Source of the DNA: Pseudonocardia endophytica
GTDB lineage: Bacteria > Actinomycetota > Actinomycetes > Mycobacteriales > Pseudonocardiaceae
Length of the DNA stretch: 64,000 bases
Direction of reading: 5' to 3'
Assembly (NCBI RefSeq): GCF_004339565.1
Contig: NZ_SMFZ01000002.1
Coordinates: 2,232,001-2,296,000 of the forward strand
The number at the start of each line of letters is the position of its first letter. The first letter of the stretch is position 1. Under the pieces are notes generated by a model. That model ran no database searches and had not been told where the DNA came from. It saw nothing but the letters and a program-made list of their open reading frames with translations. Of the stretch, positions 43,361 to 52,401 are shown piece after piece. The position numbers and the translations under genes were made by a program.

Positions 43361-44308
43361 CTACGGCCGCCTCGGCGTTTCGCTTGGCGTTGTGCGCTGG
43401 CTCTCCTCGCGTGCCGGAGCTGTTCGCCGCCTGTCCGGTGCCGACCGCCAGCCACGGATCGCCGCCGCGAACTGCTCGGGCGCGTCGGACTGCACGAAGT
43501 GGCCGGCGCCTTCGATGATCACGGTGTGGTGGTCGGCAAAGATCTGCTCCCATCGCTGTCTTTCCTTGGCGCGAAAAGCGAAGTCGGCGTCGCCCCACAC
43601 GATGAGTGTCGGCAGGGCTCCGAGATCTTTGAGCCCGGCCTCGATACCAGCGAGAAACGCGCGGCTGGCGGTGATGCGCCGGGGGAATACAGCTGATGCC
43701 TCGCGCCGCTCGTGGGTGGCGAGTGCGTTTCGGTAGTGCGCCATCTCGGCGGAGCTCGGGGTTCGCAGCCGGTGCCCGACGGGGATCATCGCGTTGACGA
43801 ACAGGTTGAACCGCCGGATCAGCTCACGCCCGACCGGTCCCCCCATGAGGCGAGACACCAGTTCGACGACCAGGTCGCCGTTGAGGGGCCACGCCCAGGT
43901 GTTGGCCACGACGAGACGTGCGAACGCCTCCGGTCGCTGCTCGGCCGCGTACAAGCCGATCGGGCCTCCCCAGTCGTGCGCAACGAGGGTCACATCAGAC
44001 AGGCCCACGCGATCGAGGAACTCCACGACCACGCCGGCATGCTCCTCGGGGAGATAGCGGTAGCCCGGCCCGGCCGAGGACAGCCCGAAGCCCGGGTAGT
44101 CCAGCGCGACGCAGCGGAACTCGTCGCGCAGCGCGTGGATCACGTCTCGATAGTCGAACGACCATGTCGGGTTGCCGTGCAGCAACAGCAGCGTCGGCCC
44201 CGATCCTTCGTCCACGTAATGCACCGTGTGTCCGTCGAGGGTGACGAAGCGGCTCTCGAACGGGAACAGCTGGTCGTCGACCCATGCGGGTCTCCCCGTG
44301 TCTGTCAT
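43361..44308 (-). CDS. Haloalkane dehalogenase-like alpha/beta hydrolase
   Basis: This 315-aa alpha/beta hydrolase has the oxyanion segment LLLLHGNPTWSFDYRDVI, nucleophile elbow VAHDWGGPIGL (Asp nucleophile followed by Trp), acid in WGDADFAF, and His in GAGHFVQSDAPEQ. The Asn of HGNPTW and the Trp of HDWGG are the halide-binding residues of haloalkane dehalogenases (HLD-II-like). Fluoroacetate dehalogenases and epoxide hydrolases share parts of this pattern, so the reaction should be tested. It is divergent from a leaderless HxlR gene, which probably controls it. Confidence 0.82.
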   Translation of the reverse strand: MTDTGRPAWVDDQLFPFESRFVTLDGHTVHYVDEGSGPTLLLLHGNPTWSFDYRDVIHALRDEFRCVALDYPGFGLSSAGPGYRYLPEEHAGVVVEFLDRVGLSDVTLVAHDWGGPIGLYAAEQRPEAFARLVVANTWAWPLNGDLVVELVSRLMGGPVGRELIRRFNLFVNAMIPVGHRLRTPSSAEMAHYRNALATHERREASAVFPRRITASRAFLAGIEAGLKDLGALPTLIVWGDADFAFRAKERQRWEQIFADHHTVIIEGAGHFVQSDAPEQFAAAIRGWRSAPDRRRTAPAREESQRTTPSETPRRP

Positions 44309-44341
44309 GGCTTCCCCTCGTTCCGCTCCATCGGCTGGATA

Positions 44342-44369
44342 TTGTCAGGTGTACTTGAGATTGTAAAGT
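44342..44369 (+). promoter_or_regulatory. Promoter for a leaderless hxlR transcript, with operator dyad
   Basis: TTGTCA (44342-44347) and TAAAGT (44364-44369) are spaced 16 bp. The ATG of the regulator is at 44376, 7 bp after the -10, so transcription would start at or near the A of the ATG. TCAGGT-GT-ACTTGA (44345-44358, 5 of 6 arms matching) lies between the two boxes as a likely autoregulatory operator. Confidence 0.55.
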
Positions 44370-44375
44370 GATGGG

Positions 44376-45008
44376 ATGAGTCGAAGCTACGGCCACTACT
44401 GCGGCCTGGCCCGGGCGCTTGATGTCGTGGGCGACCGGTGGAACCTTCTGATCGTCCGCCAGCTGCTGATGGCTCCCGCCCGCTACCGCGAGCTGCTCGA
44501 AGGGCTACCCGGCGTGGCCACCAACCTGCTCGCTGACCGGCTGCGCGACCTGGGGGCCGCCGGAGTCATCGAGCGACGACTGGCCCAGGAGGGCAACGCC
44601 GTCGTCTACGCGCTCACCCCGTGGGGCGCCCAGCTGCGGGAGCCGGTCGAGGGCCTCATCCGCTGGTCCACGCCGCTCATGACGCGCGGGCCGAGCGGCG
44701 ATCACTTCCGCGCCGAATGGCTCGTCCTTCCTCTCTCAGCCCTACTCGCCGGCACGGCAACCTCGCGCCGGTCATCGACGGTGGGGATCGCGGTCGACGA
44801 TGTGCTGGTCCAGGTCCGGACGACACGCTCGGGCGCAGAGGTGAGTCCGCATGACGGTCGCAGTCTCGATGCCGTCATGCGCACTGACGCCCCGATCGTC
44901 TTCGGGCTGGCAGCGGGCGTGCTCGACTTCGACGACACCCGTGGACTGGTCGAGATCGACGGCGACGAAGCCGCCGTACGAGCCCTCTTCACCCCTGCAC
45001 CGCGGTGA
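44376..45008 (+). CDS. HxlR family transcriptional regulator
   Basis: This 210-aa protein has an HxlR winged HTH: YCGLARALDVVGDRWNLLIV, RYRELLEGLPGVATNLLADR and LRDLGAAGVIERR. A C-terminal SCP2-like part (VDDVLVQVRTT ... IDGDEAAVRALF) may bind ligand. No ribosome-binding site precedes the ATG; the -10 is 7 bp upstream, consistent with leaderless translation. It is divergent from the dehalogenase-like gene. Confidence 0.92.
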   Translation: MSRSYGHYCGLARALDVVGDRWNLLIVRQLLMAPARYRELLEGLPGVATNLLADRLRDLGAAGVIERRLAQEGNAVVYALTPWGAQLREPVEGLIRWSTPLMTRGPSGDHFRAEWLVLPLSALLAGTATSRRSSTVGIAVDDVLVQVRTTRSGAEVSPHDGRSLDAVMRTDAPIVFGLAAGVLDFDDTRGLVEIDGDEAAVRALFTPAPR

Positions 45009-45289
45009 GCGCCCGCCGCGCAACGGGTGGAGCCACACGGTCATGCTCGACCCCGACGGCAAACCGGTGCCGGTGAGGAGACGAAGAATCGCCCCACATT
45101 CATGAGGCCGAATCTGGTGGCGGACCGGGGTTGTCGGCGTCAGGCCTGCACTACCACCCAACTTGCCAATCTCAACGTATAGCGCACTGGGGGGCTTGCC
45201 ACAAGACCCCGGGTATGCCGCAGGATCGCCGACCTACTCAGAGCAAGGGAAGTCGGGTGGGCCCTCAGCGGCCCGGTTAAGGAAGTGCT

Positions 45290-46858
45290 GTGACTCGATC
45301 CGTCACTGCGACAAACGCTGGTAATGCGACGACCCTGTCGGAGAAACTCGACCGGAGAATCCTCGCGATCGGCGGCGTGGTCGTGCTCGGCGCGATGATG
45401 GCGATGCTCGACATCACCGTGGTCAATGTCGCGTTGGACCAGCTGATCATCGAATTCGACACCTCACTCGCCACGATGCAGTGGGTGGTGACCGGCTACA
45501 CGCTGGCGCTCGCCACCGTGATACCGCTGTCCGGATGGGCCGCGGATCGGTTCGGCGCCAAACGGGTCTACCTCACCGCGGTGTTCCTGTTCGTCACCGG
45601 CTCCGCGTTGGCCGGCACCGCCTGGTCGGCCGAGTCCTTGATCATGTTTCGGGTCCTGCAGGGTCTCGGTGGCGGCATGCTGCTCCCGCTGAGCACGACG
45701 ATCCTGGTCGGGGCGTCCGGTCCCGCGCGGATCGGCCGGGTGATGGCCGTACTCGGGATCGCGATGCAACTCGCCCCGATCGCCGGCCCCGTGATCGGCG
45801 GCTGGCTCGTCGACGACGTGTCGTGGCGCGCGATCTTCTTCATCAACATCCCGGTCGGGATCCTGACGCTGGTCCTCGGTGCGCGCATCCTTCCCGCGGC
45901 CGAGCCGCGGCCGGCGGAGAGGCTCGACGTGCTCGGCCTGTTCCTGCTCTCCCCGGGCCTGGCCGCCCTGATCTACGGCCTCGCGCAGGTGCCCGCGCAC
46001 CAGGGCGTCACGCACCCGCAGGTGTTCCTGCCCGCGGGCGCCGGCGCCGTCCTGGTGATCGGGTTCCTGGTGCACGCGGCGCGCACGCCGAACGCGCTGA
46101 TCGACCTGAAGCTGTTCCGTAACCGGAGCTTCTCGGTCGCCACGGCGACGATGGTGCTGTTCATGATCGCGCTGTTCGGTTCCATGCTGCTGTTCCCGCT
46201 GTACTTCCAGCAGGTGCGGGGGCAGGACGCGCTGCAGGCGGGCCTGCTCATCGTGCCGCAGGGAATCGGCGTCATGATCATGATGTCGATCGCGGGCCGC
46301 CTCGTCGACCGCGGCCACGCCGCCCGGCTCGTGCCGCTCGGCATCGTGCTGGTCATCGGTGTGGTCGCGACGCTCACGCAGCTCAGCGACACCACCCCGT
46401 ACTGGACGATCGGCGCAGCGCTGTTCGTGCTGGGTCTCGCGGTGGGCATGGTCGGGATGCCGAACATGTCGATCGCACTCAAGACCTTGCGACCCCAGGA
46501 CATCGCCCGCGGGTCGACGAGCCTGACCATCATCCAGCAGAGCGCCGCGGCGATCGGCTCCGCGACGCTGTCGGTGATCCTGTCCCACGAGATCTCGATC
46601 CGGCTGGCATCGGCCCGGCCCGGGACCACGTCGCCGGTTGCCAGCTCGGCGCCGGACCTGCTCGCCACTTCCTTGGCCGACGCGTACGCGTCGACCTTCG
46701 GATGGGCACTGGCGCTGCTGGTCCTGGCTCTGATTGCGGCGTCGTTCCTGCCCCGGACCACACCCGCGGCGGCGGAGCCGTCCACCGTGTCGGCCGATCG
46801 GGGCGAGCCGACGTTCCCTGACCAGAGGTCCGCAGACACCACGAGGAAGGCGACATGA
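45290..46858 (+). CDS. DHA2 family MFS multidrug efflux transporter (EmrB/QacA type)
   Basis: This 522-aa protein with about 14 hydrophobic segments starts at GTG 45290 after AAGGAAG. It has DHA2 motifs: MAMLDITVVNVALDQL (motif D1), WVVTGYTLALATVIPLSGWA, and GLGGGMLLPLSTTILVG. It should export drugs or other toxic compounds with proton exchange. It overlaps the following DHFR-fold gene by 4 bp. Confidence 0.93.
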   Translation: MTRSVTATNAGNATTLSEKLDRRILAIGGVVVLGAMMAMLDITVVNVALDQLIIEFDTSLATMQWVVTGYTLALATVIPLSGWAADRFGAKRVYLTAVFLFVTGSALAGTAWSAESLIMFRVLQGLGGGMLLPLSTTILVGASGPARIGRVMAVLGIAMQLAPIAGPVIGGWLVDDVSWRAIFFINIPVGILTLVLGARILPAAEPRPAERLDVLGLFLLSPGLAALIYGLAQVPAHQGVTHPQVFLPAGAGAVLVIGFLVHAARTPNALIDLKLFRNRSFSVATATMVLFMIALFGSMLLFPLYFQQVRGQDALQAGLLIVPQGIGVMIMMSIAGRLVDRGHAARLVPLGIVLVIGVVATLTQLSDTTPYWTIGAALFVLGLAVGMVGMPNMSIALKTLRPQDIARGSTSLTIIQQSAAAIGSATLSVILSHEISIRLASARPGTTSPVASSAPDLLATSLADAYASTFGWALALLVLALIAASFLPRTTPAAAEPSTVSADRGEPTFPDQRSADTTRKAT

Positions 46859-47580
46859 CCAGGCGCACGAGCAGGGTGATCTGCAACATCACGATCTCGG
46901 TCGACGGGTACGTGGCCGGGCCTGACCAGACCGAGGGACGCCCCTTCGGCGACGACGGTGGCGACGGCTTCGGGGACAGGCTGCACGCCTGGATCTTCGA
47001 GAATCCCGGAGAGAGCCGAGCCGAGGTCGACGAACTGGCCGCGTACAGCGCGGTCATCATGGGGCGGAACATGTTCGGCCCGGTACGAGGAGCATGGGAT
47101 CGCCGGTGGAACGGCTGGTGGGGAGACAACCCCGTGTTCCACGTCCCCGTCTTCGTGCTCACCCACCACGCTCGTGAGCCGCAGCCGATGGAGGGCGGCA
47201 CCACCTATCAGTTCGTCACCGACGGCATCGAGTCGGCCCTGGCCCAGGCCCGCACAGCCGCCGGCGACGGCGACGTGTCGATCCTGGGCGGCGCAGCCAC
47301 CATCAACCAGTATCTCGCGGCCGGACTGGTCGACGAACTGCGGCTGCACATCGTGCCGATCACCTTGGGCGCCGGAGCGCGGCTGTTCGAGGGCGTCCCG
47401 CCGTTGACACTGCGGCAAGTGAAATCACGGGCCGCGAGCTCGGTCACGCACCTGACGTACCGGACCGCGGCCGGGACCGCGTCCGGCGCGGAACCACCCG
47501 AGGCCGCGGACGACACCCGAACCCGTTCGCTCGACGACGAGCGGCCTGCAGCCGACCAGGTACCACGAGGTTCACGATGA
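46855..47580 (+). CDS. Dihydrofolate reductase/RibD C-terminal-fold protein, copy 1
   Basis: The 241-aa product starts at ATG 46855 (ATGA overlap with the pump). The fold markers are CNITISVDGYVAGPDQ, YSAVIMGRNMFGP, ILGGAATINQYLAAGLVDEL and PITLGAGARLFEGV. These proteins bind NADPH and may be reductases, often of unknown substrate. The C-terminal tail (about 40 residues) is Asp/Glu/Arg-rich and disordered. Confidence 0.88.
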   Translation: MTRRTSRVICNITISVDGYVAGPDQTEGRPFGDDGGDGFGDRLHAWIFENPGESRAEVDELAAYSAVIMGRNMFGPVRGAWDRRWNGWWGDNPVFHVPVFVLTHHAREPQPMEGGTTYQFVTDGIESALAQARTAAGDGDVSILGGAATINQYLAAGLVDELRLHIVPITLGAGARLFEGVPPLTLRQVKSRAASSVTHLTYRTAAGTASGAEPPEAADDTRTRSLDDERPAADQVPRGSR

Positions 47581-48176
47581 TCAACGCCGCCGCTGGAGTC
47601 GCCACCCCCGACGCTCTGCATGCCTTCATCGACGACGTGGGCCTCGTGGTCAGCGCCACCCGCGACGAGCACGAGATCACCCAGCGCGTCGCCGATCGAT
47701 TGTCCGCGCTGCTGGCCAGCGGCTACCTGCTTCCGCTGGAGCTCACCCGGACGTCGGACGAGCGCCACCTCAACTATCCGCTCCACGTGGCTCCCGACGA
47801 CAGCTGGTGCGTGGCCGCCGTCGTCTGGAAAGCCGGTCAGCGCACCCCCGTGCACTCGCACGAGACATGGGGCGTCGCGGGAATCTACTCCGGCGCCGAA
47901 CACGAGTCCCGCTACGTCAAGCCCACGGCGGACGAACGAGGAACGCCCCTCACCCCGACCGGCGAGCAGGTGTGGCGACGCGGACAGGTAACGGTCTGCT
48001 GCACGACCGACGACGACGTCCATTCCGTCGCGGCCGTCGGTGACGAACCCACCATCGGGATCCACGTCTACGGGGGCAACATCGGCACGCTCCAGCGCCG
48101 GTCCTACGACCCCGCCACCGGGACCGTGCACTGGTTCGTCTCCGGCTGGGACCCACGCCCTGCCGCGACGTACTGA
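47577..48176 (+). CDS. Cysteine dioxygenase-family cupin (thiol dioxygenase)
   Basis: This 199-aa cupin starts at ATG 47577 (ATGA overlap). Iron ligands are likely the H-x-H of TPVHSHETWGVAGIYSG (near residue 93) and the later His in TIGIHVYGG. It resembles 3-mercaptopropionate/cysteine dioxygenases, which oxidise thiols to sulfinates. Cotranscribed with an efflux pump and a reductase-fold gene, it may be part of a detoxification unit. Confidence 0.82.
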   Translation: MINAAAGVATPDALHAFIDDVGLVVSATRDEHEITQRVADRLSALLASGYLLPLELTRTSDERHLNYPLHVAPDDSWCVAAVVWKAGQRTPVHSHETWGVAGIYSGAEHESRYVKPTADERGTPLTPTGEQVWRRGQVTVCCTTDDDVHSVAAVGDEPTIGIHVYGGNIGTLQRRSYDPATGTVHWFVSGWDPRPAATY

Positions 48177-48362
48177 CATCGAGGAGCACCACCGAGTCAC
48201 TCGTGCGCACACCTTCGTCCCGACGACCGCGGCGATGGTGCGGGCCTGACCTCTGCCATGTCTACGGCACCGGCCGCACCCGCATCGGCTCCGCCGCCCG
48301 CTGCTACACGACCGACGTTCGACACGGTCCGACCCGACTCGATCACGCGAGGAGCACCAGCC

Positions 48363-48995
48363 ATGTCACAGGTCCGTATCCACAACTTCGCCGTCTCCCT
48401 CGACGGCTTCGGCACAGGAGAAGGTCAGAGCCGCGAGCTGCATTTCGGGCACGCCGGCGACCGGCTGCACCGGTGGATGTTCGCCACCGGGTGGTGGCAG
48501 CCCGGCGGCAGCGGCGGCGTCGACGACGCCTTCGTCCAGCGGCACGACCCGGGGATCGGCGCCGAGATCATGGGCGCCGGCAAGTGGGGTCACCCCGGCT
48601 GGCAGGACGACCCGGGATGGACGGGTGCGTGGGGACCCAACCCGCCGTTCCACACCCCCGTCTTCGTCCTCACCCACCACCCCCGTCCGCCGATCGAGAT
48701 GGACGGCGGCACGACGTACCACTTCCTCGACGCCCCGCCCGCCGATGCGCTCAGCGCCGCGCGGGAGGCCGCGGACGGTAGGGACGTCCGTATCGGCGGC
48801 GGCCCGTCCGTGGTGCGCGACTTCCTCGCCGCCGGGCTGGTCGACCACGCCCACTTCGTCGTGGTCCCGATCCTGCTGGGCCGTGGCGTCCGCCTGTGGA
48901 CCGGACTCGAGGGCCTCGAGAAGGACTACACGGTCGAGACCACTTCCTCACCGAGCGGCGTCACCCACGTGACGCTGACCCGCGCGGACACCTGA
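48363..48995 (+). CDS. Dihydrofolate reductase/RibD C-terminal-fold protein, copy 2
   Basis: The 210-aa product starts at ATG 48363 after AGGAG. Markers are HNFAVSLDGFGTGEG, IMGAGKWGHPG, FVLTHHPRPPIEMDGGTTYH, RIGGGPSVVRDFLAAGLVDH, and PILLGRGVRLWTGL. It is a paralogue of the protein at 46855 with the same overall layout. A 186-bp gap separates it from the dioxygenase, so it may have its own promoter. Confidence 0.88.
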   Translation: MSQVRIHNFAVSLDGFGTGEGQSRELHFGHAGDRLHRWMFATGWWQPGGSGGVDDAFVQRHDPGIGAEIMGAGKWGHPGWQDDPGWTGAWGPNPPFHTPVFVLTHHPRPPIEMDGGTTYHFLDAPPADALSAAREAADGRDVRIGGGPSVVRDFLAAGLVDHAHFVVVPILLGRGVRLWTGLEGLEKDYTVETTSSPSGVTHVTLTRADT

Positions 48996-49198
48996 ATCGG
49001 GCCGCGACCGGAGCTGTGCCGGACGCGCTGAGCCCATCGGTGGACAGGGATCGTGTCGTCCTCGGCGCTGGGGGAGACGGCTGGGCGGGAACGGCTGGTC
49101 GGCCAGCACAGAGCTGCACGCGGAGCCGGCCCGGGTACCGGTTCCCGGTCAGCTCGACCAGCTGCCCCGAACGTGGCACCAGAACCACAGGAGCAAGC

Positions 49199-50635
49199 AT
49201 GCCCCGACCACCGCGCGCTGACACCGACGCGGGCCCGTGCCCCGGGTTCGACCGTCCGACGGTGTCCTCCCGCCGCCGTTCCGCCGTCCGTCTGATAGTC
49301 CTCACCCTGCTCATCGCAGGTCTCGCGGCGGGAACTCCGACGTCGCCTGCCGCCGCCGCACCCGTGCTGACCGAGAGCGAGGTGACGTTCCGGGGCGACG
49401 GCGTCGAGCTGTCCGGGACGGTGCTCGCCCCCGCCGGAGGCGGCCGCCGTCCGGGCATCGTTCTCGTCACCGGAGCCGGTCCAGGTCCCCGCGACGACCA
49501 CCGCGCCGAGGCCGAGGCGTTTGCGCGTGCCGGCGTCGTCACGCTCATCTACGACAAGCGCACACGCGGCTACTCCCTGACCGAACGCGACTACACCGTC
49601 CTCGCCAACGACGCCCTCGCCGGAGTGCGACTGCTGCGCGGTAGGACCGACGTCGATCCCACTCAGGTGGGCCTATGGGGCCACTCAGAAGGCACCTGGG
49701 TGGGCGAGGACGCCGCCAGCCGGTCCTCCGACGTCGCCTTCCTCGTCCTGCTGGGAGCCTCGGGCGTCCCGCCGCTGCAGCAGCAGGTGTGGTCGACCGG
49801 AGAGTCGATCCGGTACGCCGGCGCCGGCGGATCGCTGGCCGATCGTCTCCCGGCGGCGATATACGGGCTACTGACGACAGCGGGCGGCTTCGCCGAACCG
49901 TACTTCGACCCTGTCCCGCGGTTGGCGCGCATCCAGATCCCTGTGCTCGCGATCTGGGGCGAGCACGACACGTCCAGCCCACCCGCGGAGAGCGCGGCAA
50001 TCCTGGCCCGCGCCGTACGCGGCAACGGCAACGCGAACGTCACGCTGCGTACCCTGGCCGGCGGTCAACACGACGGGCGCACCACCACCGACGGCTTCGA
50101 TGAGGGCGCGGAGTTCGCCGCTCCCTACCCGGACATGGTCGGCACCTGGGTGACCTCCAGAGAGCCCGGCCCCGACGACCCGGCGCCCCGGCAAGCAAGG
50201 CCCAGCACACCCGTCACCCCGACGCCGCTGTGGCTGCAGCTCACCGCGCCGGCCCTGATGCTGCTCGCCGCACTCGCCTACCTGCTGATCGCGGCATTGC
50301 GCCGATTCCGGGGCCGGACCCGACCGCCGCTGCGGGCACCGGCACGGCTGCTGGGCGTAGCGGGTCCACTGGCCGTACTCGGTCCGCTCACCTACGGCTT
50401 CGTCGGCATCATCGGCACGCAGGACGTGGGTCCGGTGCTGGCGGGACGCGCCGTCGTCTGGTCGGTGATGCAGGTGCTGGCCGCAGCTGTCGTGGCGGCC
50501 ACGATCTGGCTGCTGGCCGGTCTCTGGCGGGCCCGGCAGTCGGTCGGCCCGACCGACCGGGCCCGACTGTCCTTGCTGGCCGCGTCCGGGGTGGCCTTCG
50601 TGCCGTGGGCGCTCGAGTGGGGGCTGCTCTTATGA
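49199..50635 (+). CDS. Secreted alpha/beta hydrolase with C-terminal membrane helices
   Basis: The 478-aa product starts at ATG 49199 after AGGAG. Residues about 28-52 form a signal-like hydrophobic segment ending SPAAAAPV. A hydrolase domain of the dienelactone/BAAT type follows: GIVLVTGAGPGPRDD, nucleophile elbow WGHSEGTW, acid GEHDTSS, His GGQHDGR. After about 345, three hydrophobic segments (for example LWLQLTAPALMLLAALAYLL) anchor it. The hydrolase would therefore act outside the membrane. Substrate unknown. Confidence 0.85.
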   Translation: MPRPPRADTDAGPCPGFDRPTVSSRRRSAVRLIVLTLLIAGLAAGTPTSPAAAAPVLTESEVTFRGDGVELSGTVLAPAGGGRRPGIVLVTGAGPGPRDDHRAEAEAFARAGVVTLIYDKRTRGYSLTERDYTVLANDALAGVRLLRGRTDVDPTQVGLWGHSEGTWVGEDAASRSSDVAFLVLLGASGVPPLQQQVWSTGESIRYAGAGGSLADRLPAAIYGLLTTAGGFAEPYFDPVPRLARIQIPVLAIWGEHDTSSPPAESAAILARAVRGNGNANVTLRTLAGGQHDGRTTTDGFDEGAEFAAPYPDMVGTWVTSREPGPDDPAPRQARPSTPVTPTPLWLQLTAPALMLLAALAYLLIAALRRFRGRTRPPLRAPARLLGVAGPLAVLGPLTYGFVGIIGTQDVGPVLAGRAVVWSVMQVLAAAVVAATIWLLAGLWRARQSVGPTDRARLSLLAASGVAFVPWALEWGLLL

Positions 50636-51180
50636 CGAGTCACCCCGCAGGATCGAAAAGGGGTGCTCGCCGTCGTCGGCCGGATGCCCGGCGTGCGGGC
50701 AGCTGTCACGACCGCGTCCCGGCACTCGCGCGGGATCGCTGCGACGGGTCCGTCATGGATCCTGGCGAGAGCCCCGGGCGGACCTCGATCGCGTTCGTAC
50801 ACCCGGGTCGACAGTGTCGACGGCGCTGCTCGCCGGTATCGGCTGGCTCGGCTCGGGCCGCGGTGGAGTTCAGCATCCGGTAGGGCTCGCGCGCCTCATA
50901 TCTCTTGAGAAGTCGGCGGATCTCCCGGTCGCTGTTGCCTTCGAGCCTCTGCTCGCGGTCGGGCACGGGCGTGACCGGCTGCGGCAATCGCCCGGGCAAG
51001 CCCAACCCCATCGCTTCGGCTTCTCTCGACCTGGCCCTGGGTGGTCGGTCCGGTGGCACCGAACGGTGCAGCGGCGCCGATGCCATCCTTCGATGCAGGC
51101 GGCGCGGCACGTGCCCGGGGCATCGTCGACGGGCGGACACGACGCGGGCCGCGACGGACGAGCGACGAGGAGGGGCGAGC
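50636..51180. other. 545-bp intergenic region with a transposase C-terminal trace
   Basis: No intact gene is seen. On the minus strand near 50877-50957, EGNSDREIRRLLKRYEAREP resembles the end of IS110-type transposases, with no upstream body. At 51082-51096 lies the regulatory motif shared with the CPBP gene. Confidence 0.4.
51082..51096. promoter_or_regulatory. CATC-N4-GATG motif upstream of the two-component operon
   Basis: GATGCCATC-CTTC-GATGCAG occurs here. The same flanks with the central four bases reverse-complemented, GATGCCATC-GAAG-GATGCAG, occur at 54064-54083. The inverted arms CATC/GATG suggest a dimer-binding site. It is 85 bp before the kinase start. Confidence 0.5.
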
Positions 51181-52401
51181 GTGCACCGACCCCCGAACCC
51201 GGTGACGGCGGTGGTGTCCGGACTGGTCGCGGTCGGGCTCCTGCTGCTGCTCCCGGTGCTGGCCGGCCCCGACCCGGAGGCGGCCGCCCTGCCCCGGCCG
51301 GGGAGTCCCGGGTGGACGGCGGTCGCCGTCGTCGTGCTGGGGCAGGCGGTCGCCGTGGCGTGGGTGCGCCGCCTGCCCCTCGTGCTGCTGCCGGGGCTGA
51401 CCGCGCTGTTGCTGCCGCTCGCGCTGCTGGCGCCGGGGCCCGCGTTCAGCCTGACCGCCGTCGCGGTCCTGCCCGGCGTGTTCCTCGCCGTTCTCGCCCG
51501 TGATCTTCGACGGCTGTGGCCCGCCCTCGCCGGCACCGCGCTGCTGGTGGCCGTGGCGACGTTGGTCAACCAGGTCGGATCGGGGTCCGCTGCCTCGGTC
51601 GGACTCGCCATCGCGGCGGTGGCACAGGCGGCACTCGTCGTCGGCCTGCCGCTGCTGTTCGGCCTGGTGGTGGCCGCGCGGCGGGACGCCGAGGAGGCCC
51701 GGCGCCAGGAGGTGCGGGCCGTGCTCGGCGAGCAGGAGGCGCTGCTGGCCGCCGCGATATCGCGCCAGCGCACGGCGCTCTCCCGGGAGCTGCACGACAT
51801 CGCCGCGCACCACATGTCCGGGATCGCGCTGATGGCGGCCGCGATCGGGCGGCAGGTCGACACCGACCCGGAGGCCGCGAAGCGCTCCGCGCAGCAGGTC
51901 CGCGAGCAGAGCCGCGCGGTCCTCGACGACCTGCGCCGCCTCGTCGGGCTGCTCCGCGAGGACGCCGACGCCGACGGGCCCGTCGAGAACGTCGCCGCCC
52001 TGGTGCGCACGTACCGCACGGTGGGCGGCGGCGTCGAGCTGTCCGCGCCGGACGAGATCCCCGAACCCGGCCCGCTCGCCGGGCTGGTCGCGCACCGGAT
52101 GGTGCAGGAGTCGCTGGCCAACGCCCGCTCGCACGCGCCCGGCGCGCGCTGCGCGGTGCGGATCGAGCGGCTCGGCGACGACCGGCTCGCGATCACGGTC
52201 CACAACGGACCGAGTGCCGATCCGGACGCCGGGCCGGGCGGCGGCTTCGGGCTGATCGGGATGCGGGAGCGGGCCCGGCTGGTGGGCGCCGAGCTGACCT
52301 ACGGGTCCACTCCGGACGGTGGCTGGGAGGTACGGCTGACGGTCCCGCTCACCGACGCCCCGGCTAGGGTCGGCGGACCGCTCCCGGAAGGCCTCGCATG
52401 A
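51181..52401 (+). CDS. Two-component sensor histidine kinase (NarL-system type)
   Basis: The 406-aa product starts at GTG 51181 after GGAGGGG. Several N-terminal hydrophobic helices (about residues 10-170) precede a HisKA_3 dimerisation domain with the phospho-acceptor in SRELHDIAAHHMSGI. The ATPase domain has MVQESLANARSHAPGA (N-box) and GGGFGLIGMRERARLVG (G-box). The response regulator follows with a 4-bp overlap. Confidence 0.93.
   Translation: MHRPPNPVTAVVSGLVAVGLLLLLPVLAGPDPEAAALPRPGSPGWTAVAVVVLGQAVAVAWVRRLPLVLLPGLTALLLPLALLAPGPAFSLTAVAVLPGVFLAVLARDLRRLWPALAGTALLVAVATLVNQVGSGSAASVGLAIAAVAQAALVVGLPLLFGLVVAARRDAEEARRQEVRAVLGEQEALLAAAISRQRTALSRELHDIAAHHMSGIALMAAAIGRQVDTDPEAAKRSAQQVREQSRAVLDDLRRLVGLLREDADADGPVENVAALVRTYRTVGGGVELSAPDEIPEPGPLAGLVAHRMVQESLANARSHAPGARCAVRIERLGDDRLAITVHNGPSADPDAGPGGGFGLIGMRERARLVGAELTYGSTPDGGWEVRLTVPLTDAPARVGGPLPEGLA

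Noticed and set aside
45009..45289. Gap between HxlR and efflux pump searched for a small gene
   Set aside because: Short frames without RBS or family resemblance; no gene supported.
50877..50957. IS110-like transposase C-terminal trace on the minus strand
   Set aside because: About 27 codons only, so not listed as its own gene; noted in the intergenic entry.
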